Shown piece by piece: positions 48,097 through 57,122 of a stretch of 61,340 nucleotides of DNA. The notes under the pieces are model-generated. The model saw only the letters and a list, made by a program, of their open reading frames with translations. It made no database searches and was not told the DNA's origin. Source of the DNA: Enterobacteriaceae bacterium UBA2655 (GTDB taxonomy: Bacteria; Pseudomonadota; Gammaproteobacteria; Enterobacterales; Enterobacteriaceae). The DNA lies in NCBI GenBank assembly GCA_002359495.1, contig DENB01000098.1:1-61340 (forward strand), given 5' to 3'. A program made the translations under genes and the position numbers. Position 1 is the first letter of the stretch, and each line of letters starts with the position of its first letter.

Positions 48097-48998
48097 GCTT
48101 TCTCCTCGCCCTGCGGCAGGGTAATGCCGCTGAAAATCTTAATCACCGCGCTGTCATCTTCACGACCGTAACCGGCGTTGCTGGCTTCGGTGAACATATT
48201 GAGCGCGGTAGAAGCCAGCGGCAGCGGGAAATGCAGTGATTTGGCGGTATCCGCCACCAGGTTCAAATCCTTAACGAAGATATCGACGGCGGATTTCGGG
48301 CTGTAGTCGCCGTCAACCACGTGACGCATGCGGTTCTCGAACATCCAGGAGTTGCCTGCCGCGTTGGTCACGACGTCGTACATGGTATCGAGCGGGATGC
48401 CGGCGCGCGCCGCCAGCGCCATCGCCTCTGCGCCCACGGCGATATGCACGCCCGCCAGCAGCTGGTGAATGATTTTCACCGTCGAGCCGAGACCGATTTC
48501 GCTGCCGACGCGGTACACTTTGCCGGCCACCGCATCCAGCACCGGCTGCAGTCGCTCAAAGGCGGCGTCGCTGCCGGATGCCATTACTGTCATTTCGCCC
48601 TGCGCCGCTTTCGCCGCTCCGCCGGAAACCGGCGCGTCCAGCATCACTAACTGGTGCTCCGCCAGTTGTTGCTCGATCTGCTGCGCATCCTGCGCTGAAA
48701 TGGTGGAGGAGACCATAACCACTGTGCCGGGCTTCAGTTTTGCCGCCAGGCCGTTATCGCCGAACAAAATGCCTTTTACCTGCGCGGCATTAACCACCAG
48801 CAGCAGCACGGCTTCCAGCTGGTCGACGAAGCCGTCGGCGGAGCTTTGCGCGTCGCGCGCGCCTGCCTGACGCAGGGTTTCCAGCGCGGCGGGATTGAGA
48901 TCCACGCCCCAGGTATTCAGCCCGGCGCGGATACAGGACTGCGCGGCACCCATGCCCATTGAACCTAATCCGATAACGCAAACATTTGAGAGTGGCAC
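48093..48998 (-). CDS. ltnD: L-threonate dehydrogenase LtnD
   Basis: 301 residues, beta-hydroxyacid dehydrogenase family (E. coli YgbJ). N-terminal Rossmann motif G-L-G-S-M-G-M-G; D-A-P-V-S-G-G near residue 120; catalytic Lys in G-S-T-V-K-I-I-H-Q near 170. It oxidises L-threonate to 2-oxo-tetronate with NAD, the first step of the pathway. First gene of the catabolic operon, divergent from its regulator. Confidence 0.88.
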   Translation of the reverse strand: MPLSNVCVIGLGSMGMGAAQSCIRAGLNTWGVDLNPAALETLRQAGARDAQSSADGFVDQLEAVLLLVVNAAQVKGILFGDNGLAAKLKPGTVVMVSSTISAQDAQQIEQQLAEHQLVMLDAPVSGGAAKAAQGEMTVMASGSDAAFERLQPVLDAVAGKVYRVGSEIGLGSTVKIIHQLLAGVHIAVGAEAMALAARAGIPLDTMYDVVTNAAGNSWMFENRMRHVVDGDYSPKSAVDIFVKDLNLVADTAKSLHFPLPLASTALNMFTEASNAGYGREDDSAVIKIFSGITLPQGEEKA

Positions 48999-49255
48999 CG
49001 TGGGCCTCCAGTGTTAAATAAAGTGATTATTTGTTGATTACTGTTAATCTTGGCAGCTTGCTTGTTGAATAAATGTGTTGTTCATCACAAAAAATAACTT
49101 CCTTTCTGTGATTAAATCATTTTTTTACAGCGTTATTGCAGCGCAAGGCGGTGCTGTGAAGCGATTTCCCCTGATTTAATAAAGGGTTATTTTCTGTTAG
49201 CCTATATTGCCGTTTTATTACGGCTGTGAAAAATTGATAATCTTCAGGAGCGGAT
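48999..49255. promoter_or_regulatory. Divergent promoter region ltnD / DeoR regulator
   Basis: 257 bases between divergent genes, AT-rich. TGTGATTAAATCA (49107-49119) is a CRP-like half-site. The DeoR operator presumably lies here but no dyad is unmistakable. Confidence 0.4.
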
Positions 49256-50017
49256 GTGATCCCAGTCGAGCGGCATCAACAAATTCTGGCATTAGTGGCG
49301 GAGCGCGGCGTAGTCAGCTTTGCCGAGTTGACCGAGCGGCTTGGCGTCTCTCACATGACGATTCGGCGCGACGTGCAGAAGCTGGAAGAGCAGGGCGCCT
49401 TGCTGTCGGTTTCCGGCGGGGTTTGCGCTGCCGATCGGCTGGCGGCTGAACCCTCTCATCTTACCAAAACCACACTTTATAACGCGGAAAAGAGCGCGAT
49501 TGGCCGCTACGCGGCGCGCCATATCCCGCGCAACAGCTGTATCTATCTTGACGCCGGCACCACCACGCTGGCGCTGGCGCGTGAACTGGTGGAGCGCAAC
49601 GATCTGCTGGTGGTGACCAACGACTTTATGGTGGCGAATTTGCTGATGGAAGCCAGCGAATGCCGGGTCATACACACCGGCGGAACCGTATGCCGCGAGA
49701 ATCGTTCCTGCGTAGGGGAGGGGGCGGCGCGAAGCCTGCGCCATCTGGCTATCGATATCGCCTTTATTTCCGCCTCCTGCTGGGGGCCGCGCGGCCTGTT
49801 TACGCCCGATGAGGACAAAGTCACCGTGAAGCAGACGGTGAGCGAGGTGAGCAGCAAGCGCGTGCTGCTGAGCGACAGCTCCAAATACAACAAAATCGCC
49901 ACCTTTATGGCGCTGCCGCTGACGACCTTCGACAGCATCGTGACTGACGCGCAGCTAAGCAACGCAGCGCGCAGCGCGTTGGGCGCCGGCCCCTGGGAGC
50001 TGGTGCTGGCGCAATAA
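49256..50017 (+). CDS. DeoR/GlpR-family regulator of threonate catabolism (YgbI-like)
   Basis: 253 residues from a GTG at 49256 preceded by AGGAG. DeoR HTH: R-H-Q-Q-I-L-A-L-V-A-E-R-G-V-V-S-F-A-E-L-T, then M-T-I-R-R-D-V-Q-K-L-E-E-Q-G. The C-terminal sugar-phosphate-sensing domain has L-D-A-G-T-T-T-L-A-L-A. It is divergent from ltnD-otnK-otnC-otnI as in E. coli ygbI, and so is the likely repressor released by a tetronate phosphate. Confidence 0.88.
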   Translation: MIPVERHQQILALVAERGVVSFAELTERLGVSHMTIRRDVQKLEEQGALLSVSGGVCAADRLAAEPSHLTKTTLYNAEKSAIGRYAARHIPRNSCIYLDAGTTTLALARELVERNDLLVVTNDFMVANLLMEASECRVIHTGGTVCRENRSCVGEGAARSLRHLAIDIAFISASCWGPRGLFTPDEDKVTVKQTVSEVSSKRVLLSDSSKYNKIATFMALPLTTFDSIVTDAQLSNAARSALGAGPWELVLAQ

Positions 50018-50025
50018 GCGATGCG

Positions 50026-50415
50026 TTACTCAACGCGCGTCGTCGCGTCACGATCCTGTTGGTATCGCCGTTGGAGCGGAAACGGCGGCAGCCAGGATTC
50101 ACGGCGAATAATCCAGCTTTCGTAAGTCGGCATCAGCTGATCGAACGCATCCAGCGAACCGAGGTTAACTTCGATTTCATCCCCGGTGCGCGAGAAGACG
50201 GACGAGCCGCAGCGGGGGCAGAAATGTCGTCCGGCATAACTGCGCGTCTCGCCATGAAGGGTGACCGCCTGCTGAGGAAATATCGCCGAAGCGTGAAATA
50301 GCGCCCCGTGATGTTTACGGCAGTCAAGACAGTGGCACAGGCCAACCCGCCAGGGAAGGCCTGTCGCCTCAATGCGAACGTCGCCGCACAGGCAACCGCC
50401 GGTAAATTGCTGCAT
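50026..50415 (-). CDS. GFA-family protein (glutathione-dependent formaldehyde-activating type)
   Basis: 129 residues from the ATG at 50413-50415, preceded by GGAGG; a longer open frame upstream is not protein-like. Zinc-binding Cys: C-L-C-G, C-H-C-L-D-C and C-P-R-C-G-S, the GFA pattern. Members bind zinc and some are claimed to act on S-hydroxymethylglutathione; for most the role is unknown. It converges on the DeoR gene. Confidence 0.85.
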   Translation of the reverse strand: MQQFTGGCLCGDVRIEATGLPWRVGLCHCLDCRKHHGALFHASAIFPQQAVTLHGETRSYAGRHFCPRCGSSVFSRTGDEIEVNLGSLDAFDQLMPTYESWIIRRESWLPPFPLQRRYQQDRDATTRVE

Positions 50416-50581
50416 ACTGCGCCTCCTTTGCATCTCGTTAACCCTGCTTATTATCGGCGCGTGACGCGCGCCTCGCCGCTGAATTTGTCGCAAAGCGCGC
50501 AGAAAAGCCATCAACACCCTCTTTAAACTGGCCGGAGCGGTCAGATGCGCTGACCGCACTGTTAACTGCGGAGGAGCTGTT

Positions 50582-50935
50582 ATGTCGTATGTTGATGGAT
50601 TTATCGTCGCGGTGCCGATGGAAAACAAAGAGGCCTACCGCGCCATGGCGGAAAAGGCCGCGCCGCTGTTCAAGGAGTTTGGCGCAACGCGCATCGTGGA
50701 GTGCTGGGCCGATGATGTCAAAGAGGGCAAGCTCACCGATTTTCGCATGTCGGTTAAGGCTGAAGAGAATGAGGAGGTGGTGTTTAGCTGGATTGAATAC
50801 CCTTCTAAAGAAGTGCGCGACGCCGCCAATGAAAAAATGATGTCCGACCCGCGCATGAAAGAGATGGGCGAGCAGATGCCGTTTGACGGCAAACGTATGA
50901 TTTACGGTGGTTTCACTACGCTGTTGGATCAATAA
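50582..50935 (+). CDS. DUF1428 family protein
   Basis: 117 residues. It matches DUF1428: M-S-Y-V-D-G-F-I-V-A-V-P at the start, V-E-C-W-A-D-D-V near residue 40 and M-I-Y-G-G-F near the end. The fold is a ferredoxin-like dimeric alpha/beta barrel. No function is established. GGAGGAG lies 6 bases before the ATG. Divergent from the GFA gene. Confidence 0.87.
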   Translation: MSYVDGFIVAVPMENKEAYRAMAEKAAPLFKEFGATRIVECWADDVKEGKLTDFRMSVKAEENEEVVFSWIEYPSKEVRDAANEKMMSDPRMKEMGEQMPFDGKRMIYGGFTTLLDQ

Positions 50936-51062
50936 CTAAGGTGAAGGGCTGTGCTGACGATCTGAATCGCGGTTTACCGGCTGTTTTATTGAAAAAAGTC
51001 GCCGTTATTCAGATCGTCGCTGTTCGGGTCAGGCTGCACAGATCAGGTTCGGCCCGGCACAA

Positions 51063-51524
51063 TTATCTGATTACCGGTAAATAGAGATCGATATCCCAGA
51101 TGCCGGTTGACGACCCATCGTTGCGGTAATGTTCGAAACAGGGGCGTTCATCGATGCGCCAGCCGCTGGCAGGCAACCACTCCTGAAACAGCGCCAGCCA
51201 GGGTTTGGCAAAATTTCCGTCTACCACCTTCACGCTTGATAATGCGTACTGACCGCCTTCCAGCGTGCCCAGACGCAGCGAGGCGACGCTATCCTCAAGC
51301 TGGAAACCGTCAGCGACGCTCAGCACCGTTTCAATGCCGAGTTCATAGGCGGGGGTTTTATTGGGATTGCCGTGATAAATGGCCATCCATTCACCCTGCA
51401 TATTATTCCGCTCAACCCACTTGCTAAGCCGGCCGAATCCCTCCGGCGCGGTTTCATGCCAGGGGCCCGTCAGATGAAAACCTACCCAGCAGGTAGGTTC
51501 ACGATCAATAATTTTCACGTTCAT
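51063..51524 (-). CDS. GyrI-like / AraC effector-binding domain protein
   Basis: 153 residues from the ATG at 51522-51524 (a longer frame upstream is not protein-like). It is a stand-alone GyrI-like small-molecule-binding domain: P-T-C-W-V-G-F-H-L-T-G-P-W near the start, G-Q-Y-A in the middle and L-P-A-S-G-W-R-I...C-F-E-H-Y...D-L-Y-L-P-V at the end. E. coli SbmC/GyrI of this superfamily protects gyrase from toxins. This copy resembles the Rob effector domain. Role unknown. Confidence 0.75.
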   Translation of the reverse strand: MNVKIIDREPTCWVGFHLTGPWHETAPEGFGRLSKWVERNNMQGEWMAIYHGNPNKTPAYELGIETVLSVADGFQLEDSVASLRLGTLEGGQYALSSVKVVDGNFAKPWLALFQEWLPASGWRIDERPCFEHYRNDGSSTGIWDIDLYLPVIR

Positions 51525-51741
51525 TTTATCATTGCCCGTTGCGAGGAAAGAAAGACCAGCTAGCCACGATTTCAGGCACATGCGCTGTGCGCTGGCCCGC
51601 AAAACTTGAGCCGGACGGCCGAACAAAACCACCGACCGGCGGCAGGGCATTGCGCAGGCAGAGCGTAAACGCGCCTGCGCAGAGGATCAAAACGGGTCAG
51701 CGCCGGTATGCGCATGGCGATACCGGCGTGAGATAAGCGGA

Positions 51742-52698
51742 TTATTGCGCGGTCGGCTGCCAGGTACCGACATCCTGCGCATCAACGCGTTTCGGTAACA
51801 GTTTCGCATCAAAGAACGCATCGGCGATTTTTTGTTGCTCCGCCAGCTCGCTTTTTTTCACCGGCTCAATCTGATAGCTGCGCTGGGTGTTTGCCTGTTC
51901 CACGATTGATACCGGCAATCTGCCCCAGAGCGGCGACAAAATTTTAGCGGCATCGGCCGGATTGGCTTTCAGCCATGCGGCTTCCTGATTCAACGCGTTA
52001 TAGACGGTATTCAGCACCTGCGGGTGCGCATTAGCGTAAGGCGTCGAGGCCAGATAATAGCGCTGATAGCTTGCCAGGCCTTTTCCGCTGGCCAGCACCC
52101 GCGCCTGCTGTTCGACCTTCGCGCTGGTCACGTACGGCTCCCAGGTAACCCAGGCGGCGACGCTGCCGTTTTCCAGCGCTGCGCGGCCATCGGCGGGCGT
52201 CAGCCAAGCGGGCGTAACGTCGCTTAATTTCAGTCCGGCTTTTTGCAGCGCGGCGATAAGCAGGTAGTGGCTGCCAGCCGCTTTGGTGACGGCGATCTTT
52301 TTCCCTTTCAGATCCTGCAGGGTTTTGATCGGCGAATCGGCCGGCACCAGTATAGCCTGCGCATCCGGCGACGGCGTTTCACGCGCATAGTAAGTCAGGT
52401 TGGCGCCCGCCGCCTGGGCGAACACCGGCACGGTGTCGGCGACGTCGGCGGAGAGGTCGATATTATTTAAATTAAGCGCCTCCAGCAGCGGCAGCCCGCT
52501 GGAGAATTCGTGCCAGCTTACCTTTACGCCCTGAGCGGCCAGCGTCTTGTCCAGCTCGCCACGCTGCTTAATCAGCGTCAGCAGCGTGGATGATTTTTGG
52601 TAGCCGATGCGTAAGGTTTCCTCTGCGGCGGGCGTCGTAAAAGAGAAAAGGGCGGTGAGCAGCAGCGCGCCACCCAGCAATGGACGTAAGGTTTTCAT
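51742..52698 (-). CDS. ssuA: Aliphatic sulfonate-binding protein SsuA
   Basis: 318 residues. Signal peptide ends T-T-P-A-A-A. The SsuA/NMT1-like fold shows L-R-I-G-Y-Q-K-S-S-T-L near the mature start and A-W-V-T-W-E-P-Y near residue 170. It captures alkanesulfonates in the periplasm for an ABC importer. The ssuB, ssuC and ssuD partners are absent in this window, so it must work with a transporter encoded elsewhere or be a leftover. Confidence 0.85.
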   Translation of the reverse strand: MKTLRPLLGGALLLTALFSFTTPAAEETLRIGYQKSSTLLTLIKQRGELDKTLAAQGVKVSWHEFSSGLPLLEALNLNNIDLSADVADTVPVFAQAAGANLTYYARETPSPDAQAILVPADSPIKTLQDLKGKKIAVTKAAGSHYLLIAALQKAGLKLSDVTPAWLTPADGRAALENGSVAAWVTWEPYVTSAKVEQQARVLASGKGLASYQRYYLASTPYANAHPQVLNTVYNALNQEAAWLKANPADAAKILSPLWGRLPVSIVEQANTQRSYQIEPVKKSELAEQQKIADAFFDAKLLPKRVDAQDVGTWQPTAQ

Positions 52699-52930
52699 GG
52701 ACGTTCCTTTTCGGGTTTATCATCAGACGATGATAAAAGCGTGCCGAAAGTCTGCTAAGCACCGTTTTCTTATAAGCTTTGCCGCCCTTTGGCAAAGGCG
52801 ATAAATTCGCTAGTAGTTACATCATACATACGGAGGGGATCGCACTTTATTTTCGCTAACGTCGGTTGCCGCTGCGGGAACTAAAAACACGGCAGAGCGA
52901 AAACGGGTTCTGATGAACCCGCCGCTGATA

Positions 52931-53791
52931 TCACAGATGTGTTTTGAACCATTCAGTCTGGACGCGAATCACTTGCTTAAAGTATTCACCGGTATAGATG
53001 TCGTAATGGCGGGCATCGTTCTCTTCATACAGCCTTTTTTCTTTTGCCCCGACGGCGTTAAACAGCGCCTGTCCCTGCTCGGGAGGATTAACCCTGTCTT
53101 TACCGGCAATAACAATCAGCGTAGGGCAGGTGACCTGCGACGCATTCAAGGCAGGTTTGTATTGCAGGGTTTCCCTAACGGTAAGAAAAGGAATTTTGAT
53201 ATCCATTTTTGGATACTGCGCTCTGTTTTCTTCGAAAAATGTTTTCGATTCGGCATCGCTTAATACCCGCGTTACGCCGACGAACATTTCTTTACCGGTG
53301 CTCTGCTGTTTTTGCGCCATTTTGTCCAGCGTGGCGAGAAAGGCGTTTTTCTCCTTATCGCTCATCTGCCCGGTGACAATGGCCTCGCCATCGGCAAAAG
53401 CGAGCTGACTGACGATGCATTTAATATCTGGCTCTTTGGTCGCGGCGCCAAAAACATGGCATCCGCCGAAAGAGGTGCCCCAAAGGCCGATACGTTGCGC
53501 CTCCAGGCCCGGCTGCTCTTTTGCCCAGCGAACAACTGAGAGGATATCGTCAATCTGCATCGCGGGAACCAGACGGCCGCGCTCGCCGTCGCTGTCTCCG
53601 AAGCCACGATAATCGAATGTGATAGTTGAAAACCCGGCCTGCGTGAACGCCTCCGCAAAATCAGGCAGCAGAATTTCTCTGATGCCGCAAAAGCCATGGC
53701 ATAAGATGATAACCGGTTTTTTGCTGTCGCCTGCGGCGCTACGAAGTGTAAGAACGATGCCGTCAGAAAGTTTGTGCGTCGACATTTCCAT
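52931..53791 (-). CDS. Alpha/beta hydrolase
   Basis: 286 residues, alpha/beta-hydrolase fold. The oxyanion segment is C-H-G-F-C-G near residue 30; the nucleophile elbow is G-T-S-F-G-G (Ser near residue 108); acid Asp near D-R-V-N; His in D-A-R-H-Y-D-I-Y near 262. No signal peptide. It resembles esterases/dienelactone-hydrolase-like proteins of the YcjY group. Substrate unknown; no operon partner. Confidence 0.85.
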   Translation of the reverse strand: MEMSTHKLSDGIVLTLRSAAGDSKKPVIILCHGFCGIREILLPDFAEAFTQAGFSTITFDYRGFGDSDGERGRLVPAMQIDDILSVVRWAKEQPGLEAQRIGLWGTSFGGCHVFGAATKEPDIKCIVSQLAFADGEAIVTGQMSDKEKNAFLATLDKMAQKQQSTGKEMFVGVTRVLSDAESKTFFEENRAQYPKMDIKIPFLTVRETLQYKPALNASQVTCPTLIVIAGKDRVNPPEQGQALFNAVGAKEKRLYEENDARHYDIYTGEYFKQVIRVQTEWFKTHL

Positions 53792-54398
53792 CTAAATAAT
53801 ATCCTTATATTTATCTGATGTTAAAGACAAAGACTATTTTTGTCAGGCTGGTCCTGGATGCGCTCATCTTCAGAACGGCTTTATAACCACGAGGCACATC
53901 CTGAATGCCGGGCCTTAACCATACGATTGATCATCATTCCACATTCAGCACGATGTGGCAAGCCTTTGAATCAAGAGGATTTAAGAGGAAAAGCAGCTTT
54001 TTACAGATAATTTATTGTTGCTGGATCCAGCTCAATAAAATTAAAGATTGCCGTTCAGCACTGGCTTATAGTCTGTAGACGTGAAAGCGCCTCCTTTTGT
54101 TTTGCGTGACAAGCTACCGAATAGATACCTTATCTATTCGCAAGAAGAAAATGTGGTTTCAGTCTATATTATGATGTAACTAACATGAGTTTAGATCTTT
54201 ATTTTTCGTTATCAGCCAGCAATATCGATTCGGCGGGGGGATTGCTTTTATGAATGGCGCCGTCCTCCTCTTATCGCGTTAAAAGACAAGAAAAAGGCTG
54301 CCTTATGTAAGGCTTGTGTAATTAGTTTTTACTTAGAATTTAAGATTACGGTAATTATACCGATAAAGGATGTAAGAACTTATTACAAGGGAAAAGGA
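53792..54398. other. 607-base intergenic region upstream of fliD
   Basis: No credible gene. It contains a perfect 9-bp dyad (54118-54140) and, at its end, a sigma-28-like promoter. The dyad CGAATAGAT-ACCTT-ATCTATTCG could be an operator or a hairpin. Confidence 0.5.
54340..54366 (+). promoter_or_regulatory. Sigma-28 (FliA)-type promoter for fliD
   Basis: TTAAGATT (54340-54347), 11 bases, ACCGATAA (54359-54366). Against the FliA consensus TAAAGTTT-N11-GCCGATAA this is 6 of 8 and 7 of 8 with exact spacing. It is 33 bases before the ATG. Confidence 0.72.
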
Positions 54399-55808
54399 AT
54401 GGCATCAATATCAACGTTAGGCATCGGGTCAGGATTGAAACTGGATGAAATTCTCACCAGTTTAACGGCTGCGGAAAAGCAGGTCCTGACGCCGATCTCA
54501 AAACAGCAGTCCGCCGCCACAGCAAAACTTTCGGCATATGGCACGCTTAAAACGGCGGTACAGGCGTTTCAGACCGCCAACGCAAAGCTTAAGGACGCCA
54601 CTCTCTACACGCAAACGACCGCGACCAGCAGCGCTACCACCTTTAGCGCGGATTCCAGCGGCAGCGCGCATCCCGGAAAATACGCGATCAATATTGAGCA
54701 GCTGGCGCAATCGCAGACGCTGACCAGCGCGACAAAAAGCGATGTTAAGTCACCGATCGGCAGCGACGCTGCCAGCAGGACATTGAAGATCCTGACGGAA
54801 GACGGGAAAGAAAACAGCATTACCCTGAGCAAAGACCAAACTTCACTTTCAGCGCTGTGCGACGCCATTAATAAGGCGAACGCGGGCGTTAGCGCGAGTC
54901 TGATTCGCGTTTCGGATAAAAATTATCGTCTTTCGTTAACCACCAGCGAAACCGGAACCGGTCATGCGGTAAAATCGATTGAAATCGCCGGAGATGATGA
55001 CCTGCAGGCGTTTATCGGCTACGGCCCGGCAGCGCAGAGCGGCGGCATGGAGCAGAACGTGACGGCGCAAAACGCCATCCTGACCATTAACAACGTCAAT
55101 ATTGAGAACAGCAGCAACGTTATCAGCGATGCGGTGGAAGGCGTTACCCTGAGGCTTAACGATCAAACCACAGGCAACCAAACCCTTACCGTAGCCAGCG
55201 ATACGGGCAAGGCAAAAACCGCTATCACCGAATGGGTTAACGCCTATAACGCGTTGCAGGACACAATGAGCAACCTGACCAAATATACGCCGGTGGATGC
55301 AGGCGCGGATCAGGACAGTAAAAATGGCGCGTTGCTGGGCGACGGGACCTTACGCGTGATTCAGACGCAGCTGAAAAACATTCTTGCCAACGGCTCCGGA
55401 TCTGACGTCTATAAATCCTTAACCCATATGGGCATTACGACCGATCCGACCAATGGTAAGCTTAAGCTGGATACTGACAAGTTGAGCAATGTGCTTTCGG
55501 TTAATGCCGAAGCGGTGCGCGACGTTTTCGCTGGAGACGGCAAGAAAACCGGTATCGCGACCGGTCTGGCGGCCAGCTTCTCTTCAATCCTGGACAATAA
55601 GGGGGTGTTGCAGGGAGCGACCGACAGCATCAGTAAAAAACTTAACGCGCTGACTGAACAATACAATAACGCCAGTAAAAAAATCGACGCGACCATAGCC
55701 CGCTATAAAAGCCAGTTTACCCACCTCGATACGATGCTGAGTTCGCTGAACAACACCAGTACGTATCTTACCCAGCAGTTTGAAAGCCTGTCTGACAGTA
55801 AAAAATAG
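54399..55808 (+). CDS. fliD: Flagellar filament cap protein FliD (orphan)
   Basis: 469 residues. N-terminal FliD signature M-A-S-I-S-T-L-G-I-G-S-G-L-K-L-D-E-I-L with a predicted coiled coil to about residue 65, a variable exposed centre, and the C-terminal coiled coil near 410-465 (K-L-N-A-L-T-E-Q-Y-N...Y-K-S-Q-F-T-H-L-D-T-M-L). FliD caps the growing filament and helps flagellin fold. No other flagellar gene is in the window, so it must serve or replace a chromosomal cap. The AAGGGAAAAGG stretch supplies the ribosome binding site. Confidence 0.92.
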   Translation: MASISTLGIGSGLKLDEILTSLTAAEKQVLTPISKQQSAATAKLSAYGTLKTAVQAFQTANAKLKDATLYTQTTATSSATTFSADSSGSAHPGKYAINIEQLAQSQTLTSATKSDVKSPIGSDAASRTLKILTEDGKENSITLSKDQTSLSALCDAINKANAGVSASLIRVSDKNYRLSLTTSETGTGHAVKSIEIAGDDDLQAFIGYGPAAQSGGMEQNVTAQNAILTINNVNIENSSNVISDAVEGVTLRLNDQTTGNQTLTVASDTGKAKTAITEWVNAYNALQDTMSNLTKYTPVDAGADQDSKNGALLGDGTLRVIQTQLKNILANGSGSDVYKSLTHMGITTDPTNGKLKLDTDKLSNVLSVNAEAVRDVFAGDGKKTGIATGLAASFSSILDNKGVLQGATDSISKKLNALTEQYNNASKKIDATIARYKSQFTHLDTMLSSLNNTSTYLTQQFESLSDSKK

Positions 55809-55905
55809 CGGGCACGCTCTCCGGTATGCTACGTAAAAGTACCGGATAGCGGTTGGCGGAAAGGGAAAAGCTGGCCGAAGCCAGCGTACTTCTGCTGCTT
55901 TATTT

Positions 55906-56154
55906 TTATTCCCGGCCTAATACTAAAGCTATCAGGCTGTGGTAGTGCCGTTCCATCTCGGCCCCTGGTGCCAGCTCAAGTTTCGCCAGCAATTTCGTAC
56001 AAATGGCTTTACGGTTTACCGTCTTACCGGCGCGCAAAAGCTCCGCCACTATCTGCCCCAGCGTTTCCTGCTGTGTGGGCATATAACCGTCATAAGAATG
56101 AAAATAGTGAGAAATCTCATGCGCTGTTACAGGTGTCCGTTGTTGCTGAGGCAT
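55906..56154 (-). CDS. YcgZ-like connector protein, second copy
   Basis: 82 residues from the ATG at 56152-56154 (GAGGGA upstream). It shares with the copy at 38384 the pattern I-x-x-Y-F, Q-Q-E-T-L-G-Q-I-V-A-E-L-L-R-A-G-K-T-V-N-R-K, then I-C-T-K-L-L and R-H-Y-H-S-L-I-A-L-V. Same role as YcgZ is likely (Rcs/biofilm connector in E. coli). It sits next to fliD, so motility and biofilm inputs are physically close. Confidence 0.8.
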   Translation of the reverse strand: MPQQQRTPVTAHEISHYFHSYDGYMPTQQETLGQIVAELLRAGKTVNRKAICTKLLAKLELAPGAEMERHYHSLIALVLGRE

Positions 56155-56369
56155 TATCAAGTCCCTCGAAATCAGGTTAAAAAGCAAACGCCGCTTTGCT
56201 GAGGTGTAAGTTATACAAGATCATGAAACTTGTACAGCTATTTACAGACAATTCTTGCTTATTTTTTGGCAGGGACGATAAAAAAAGCGTTTATTGTCAT
56301 GAACTCCCCCCAGTCCGATACCCTTTGCGCTTTGACCGGCGCGCATCATGCAAACCTGCGACGCTGGCT

Positions 56370-56630
56370 GGGGTACGAATTTATTTCTTCCGAAACTGGC
56401 AAGGCTGGAGCAATGCTCAGCTTAATGAAACTGACAACCTCAGACATTAACTGCCGGAAGCGCGCCGGTGATGACCGAATGCTTTTCTTACGGTGGAGGG
56501 CATACGCTATATTGCCGACGTCGGATTCGGCGGCGTCAGCATGACAGCGCCTCTACGGCTGAAAGAGGGTATTCAGCAGCACGTCATGTCCCGCCTTCGG
56601 GTAAAAGAAGGAATGCGGATTAGCGCGTAA
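56370..56630 (+). pseudogene. Arylamine N-acetyltransferase (NAT/NhoA) remnant
   Basis: Broken frames carry NAT-like pieces: Y-F-F-R-N-W-Q-G-W...L-N-E-T near 56385-56440, resembling a NAT N-terminus, and Y-I-A-D-V-G-F-G-G...T-A-P-L-R-L near 56508-56570, matching the conserved catalytic-Asp region of NAT enzymes. Most of the body, including the region with the catalytic Cys, is missing and the pieces lie in different frames. It is a deletion derivative. Confidence 0.55.
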
Positions 56631-56903
56631 AACATACGCGCCAGCTTCGTGGAGCGTCAGGGCAGGCCATTTATGATAAAACCAAAGCCATACTTGCCTG
56701 TCGTGCATTTGCACACTATTTGAACGCAAGCATTATTACGCGAGCTGAGCTTTTGTTTCTGCCTTACCCTTTGAATGTGCAAATGTTCATTGCCTGCTTC
56801 AGCGCTGCGATATGGATCACACTCTCTGCCTGAATTATTACTTAGCACACTAATTGTGACTGACATCACGATTTAAGAGCAAAAAACAAGCGATAAAAAT
56901 AAC

Positions 56904-56926
56904 AAATGAACACCACATGTTCATTT
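56904..56926. promoter_or_regulatory. Perfect palindrome upstream of the MFS-PdxA2 operon
   Basis: AAATGAAC-ACCACAT-GTTCATTT is a perfect 8-bp inverted repeat. A related half-site ATGTTCATT recurs at 56781-56789. It lies about 200 bases before the MFS gene and is a strong operator candidate; no regulator gene is adjacent. Confidence 0.6.
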
Positions 56927-57122
56927 ACTCAACATCCAGTGTAAGAATCTGTCATCGTCGCAATCAATTTAACGGAGCGAGTATGTCAGTCATAACAACG
57001 TAGCATCGGTACTGCAGTGAACAGCCATTTTGAAGGTAATGCCCGTTGTCGGATGCCCGTTAACGGACGCTTCGCCTTATTGTAATAGCGCATTTCTGAC
57101 CTACATCGCAAAAGGTTACCCT

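Noticed and set aside
56230..56544. 104-codon frame before the MFS operon as an intact gene
   Set aside because: Only fragments resemble N-acetyltransferase and they lie in different frames, so it is reported as a pseudogene remnant.
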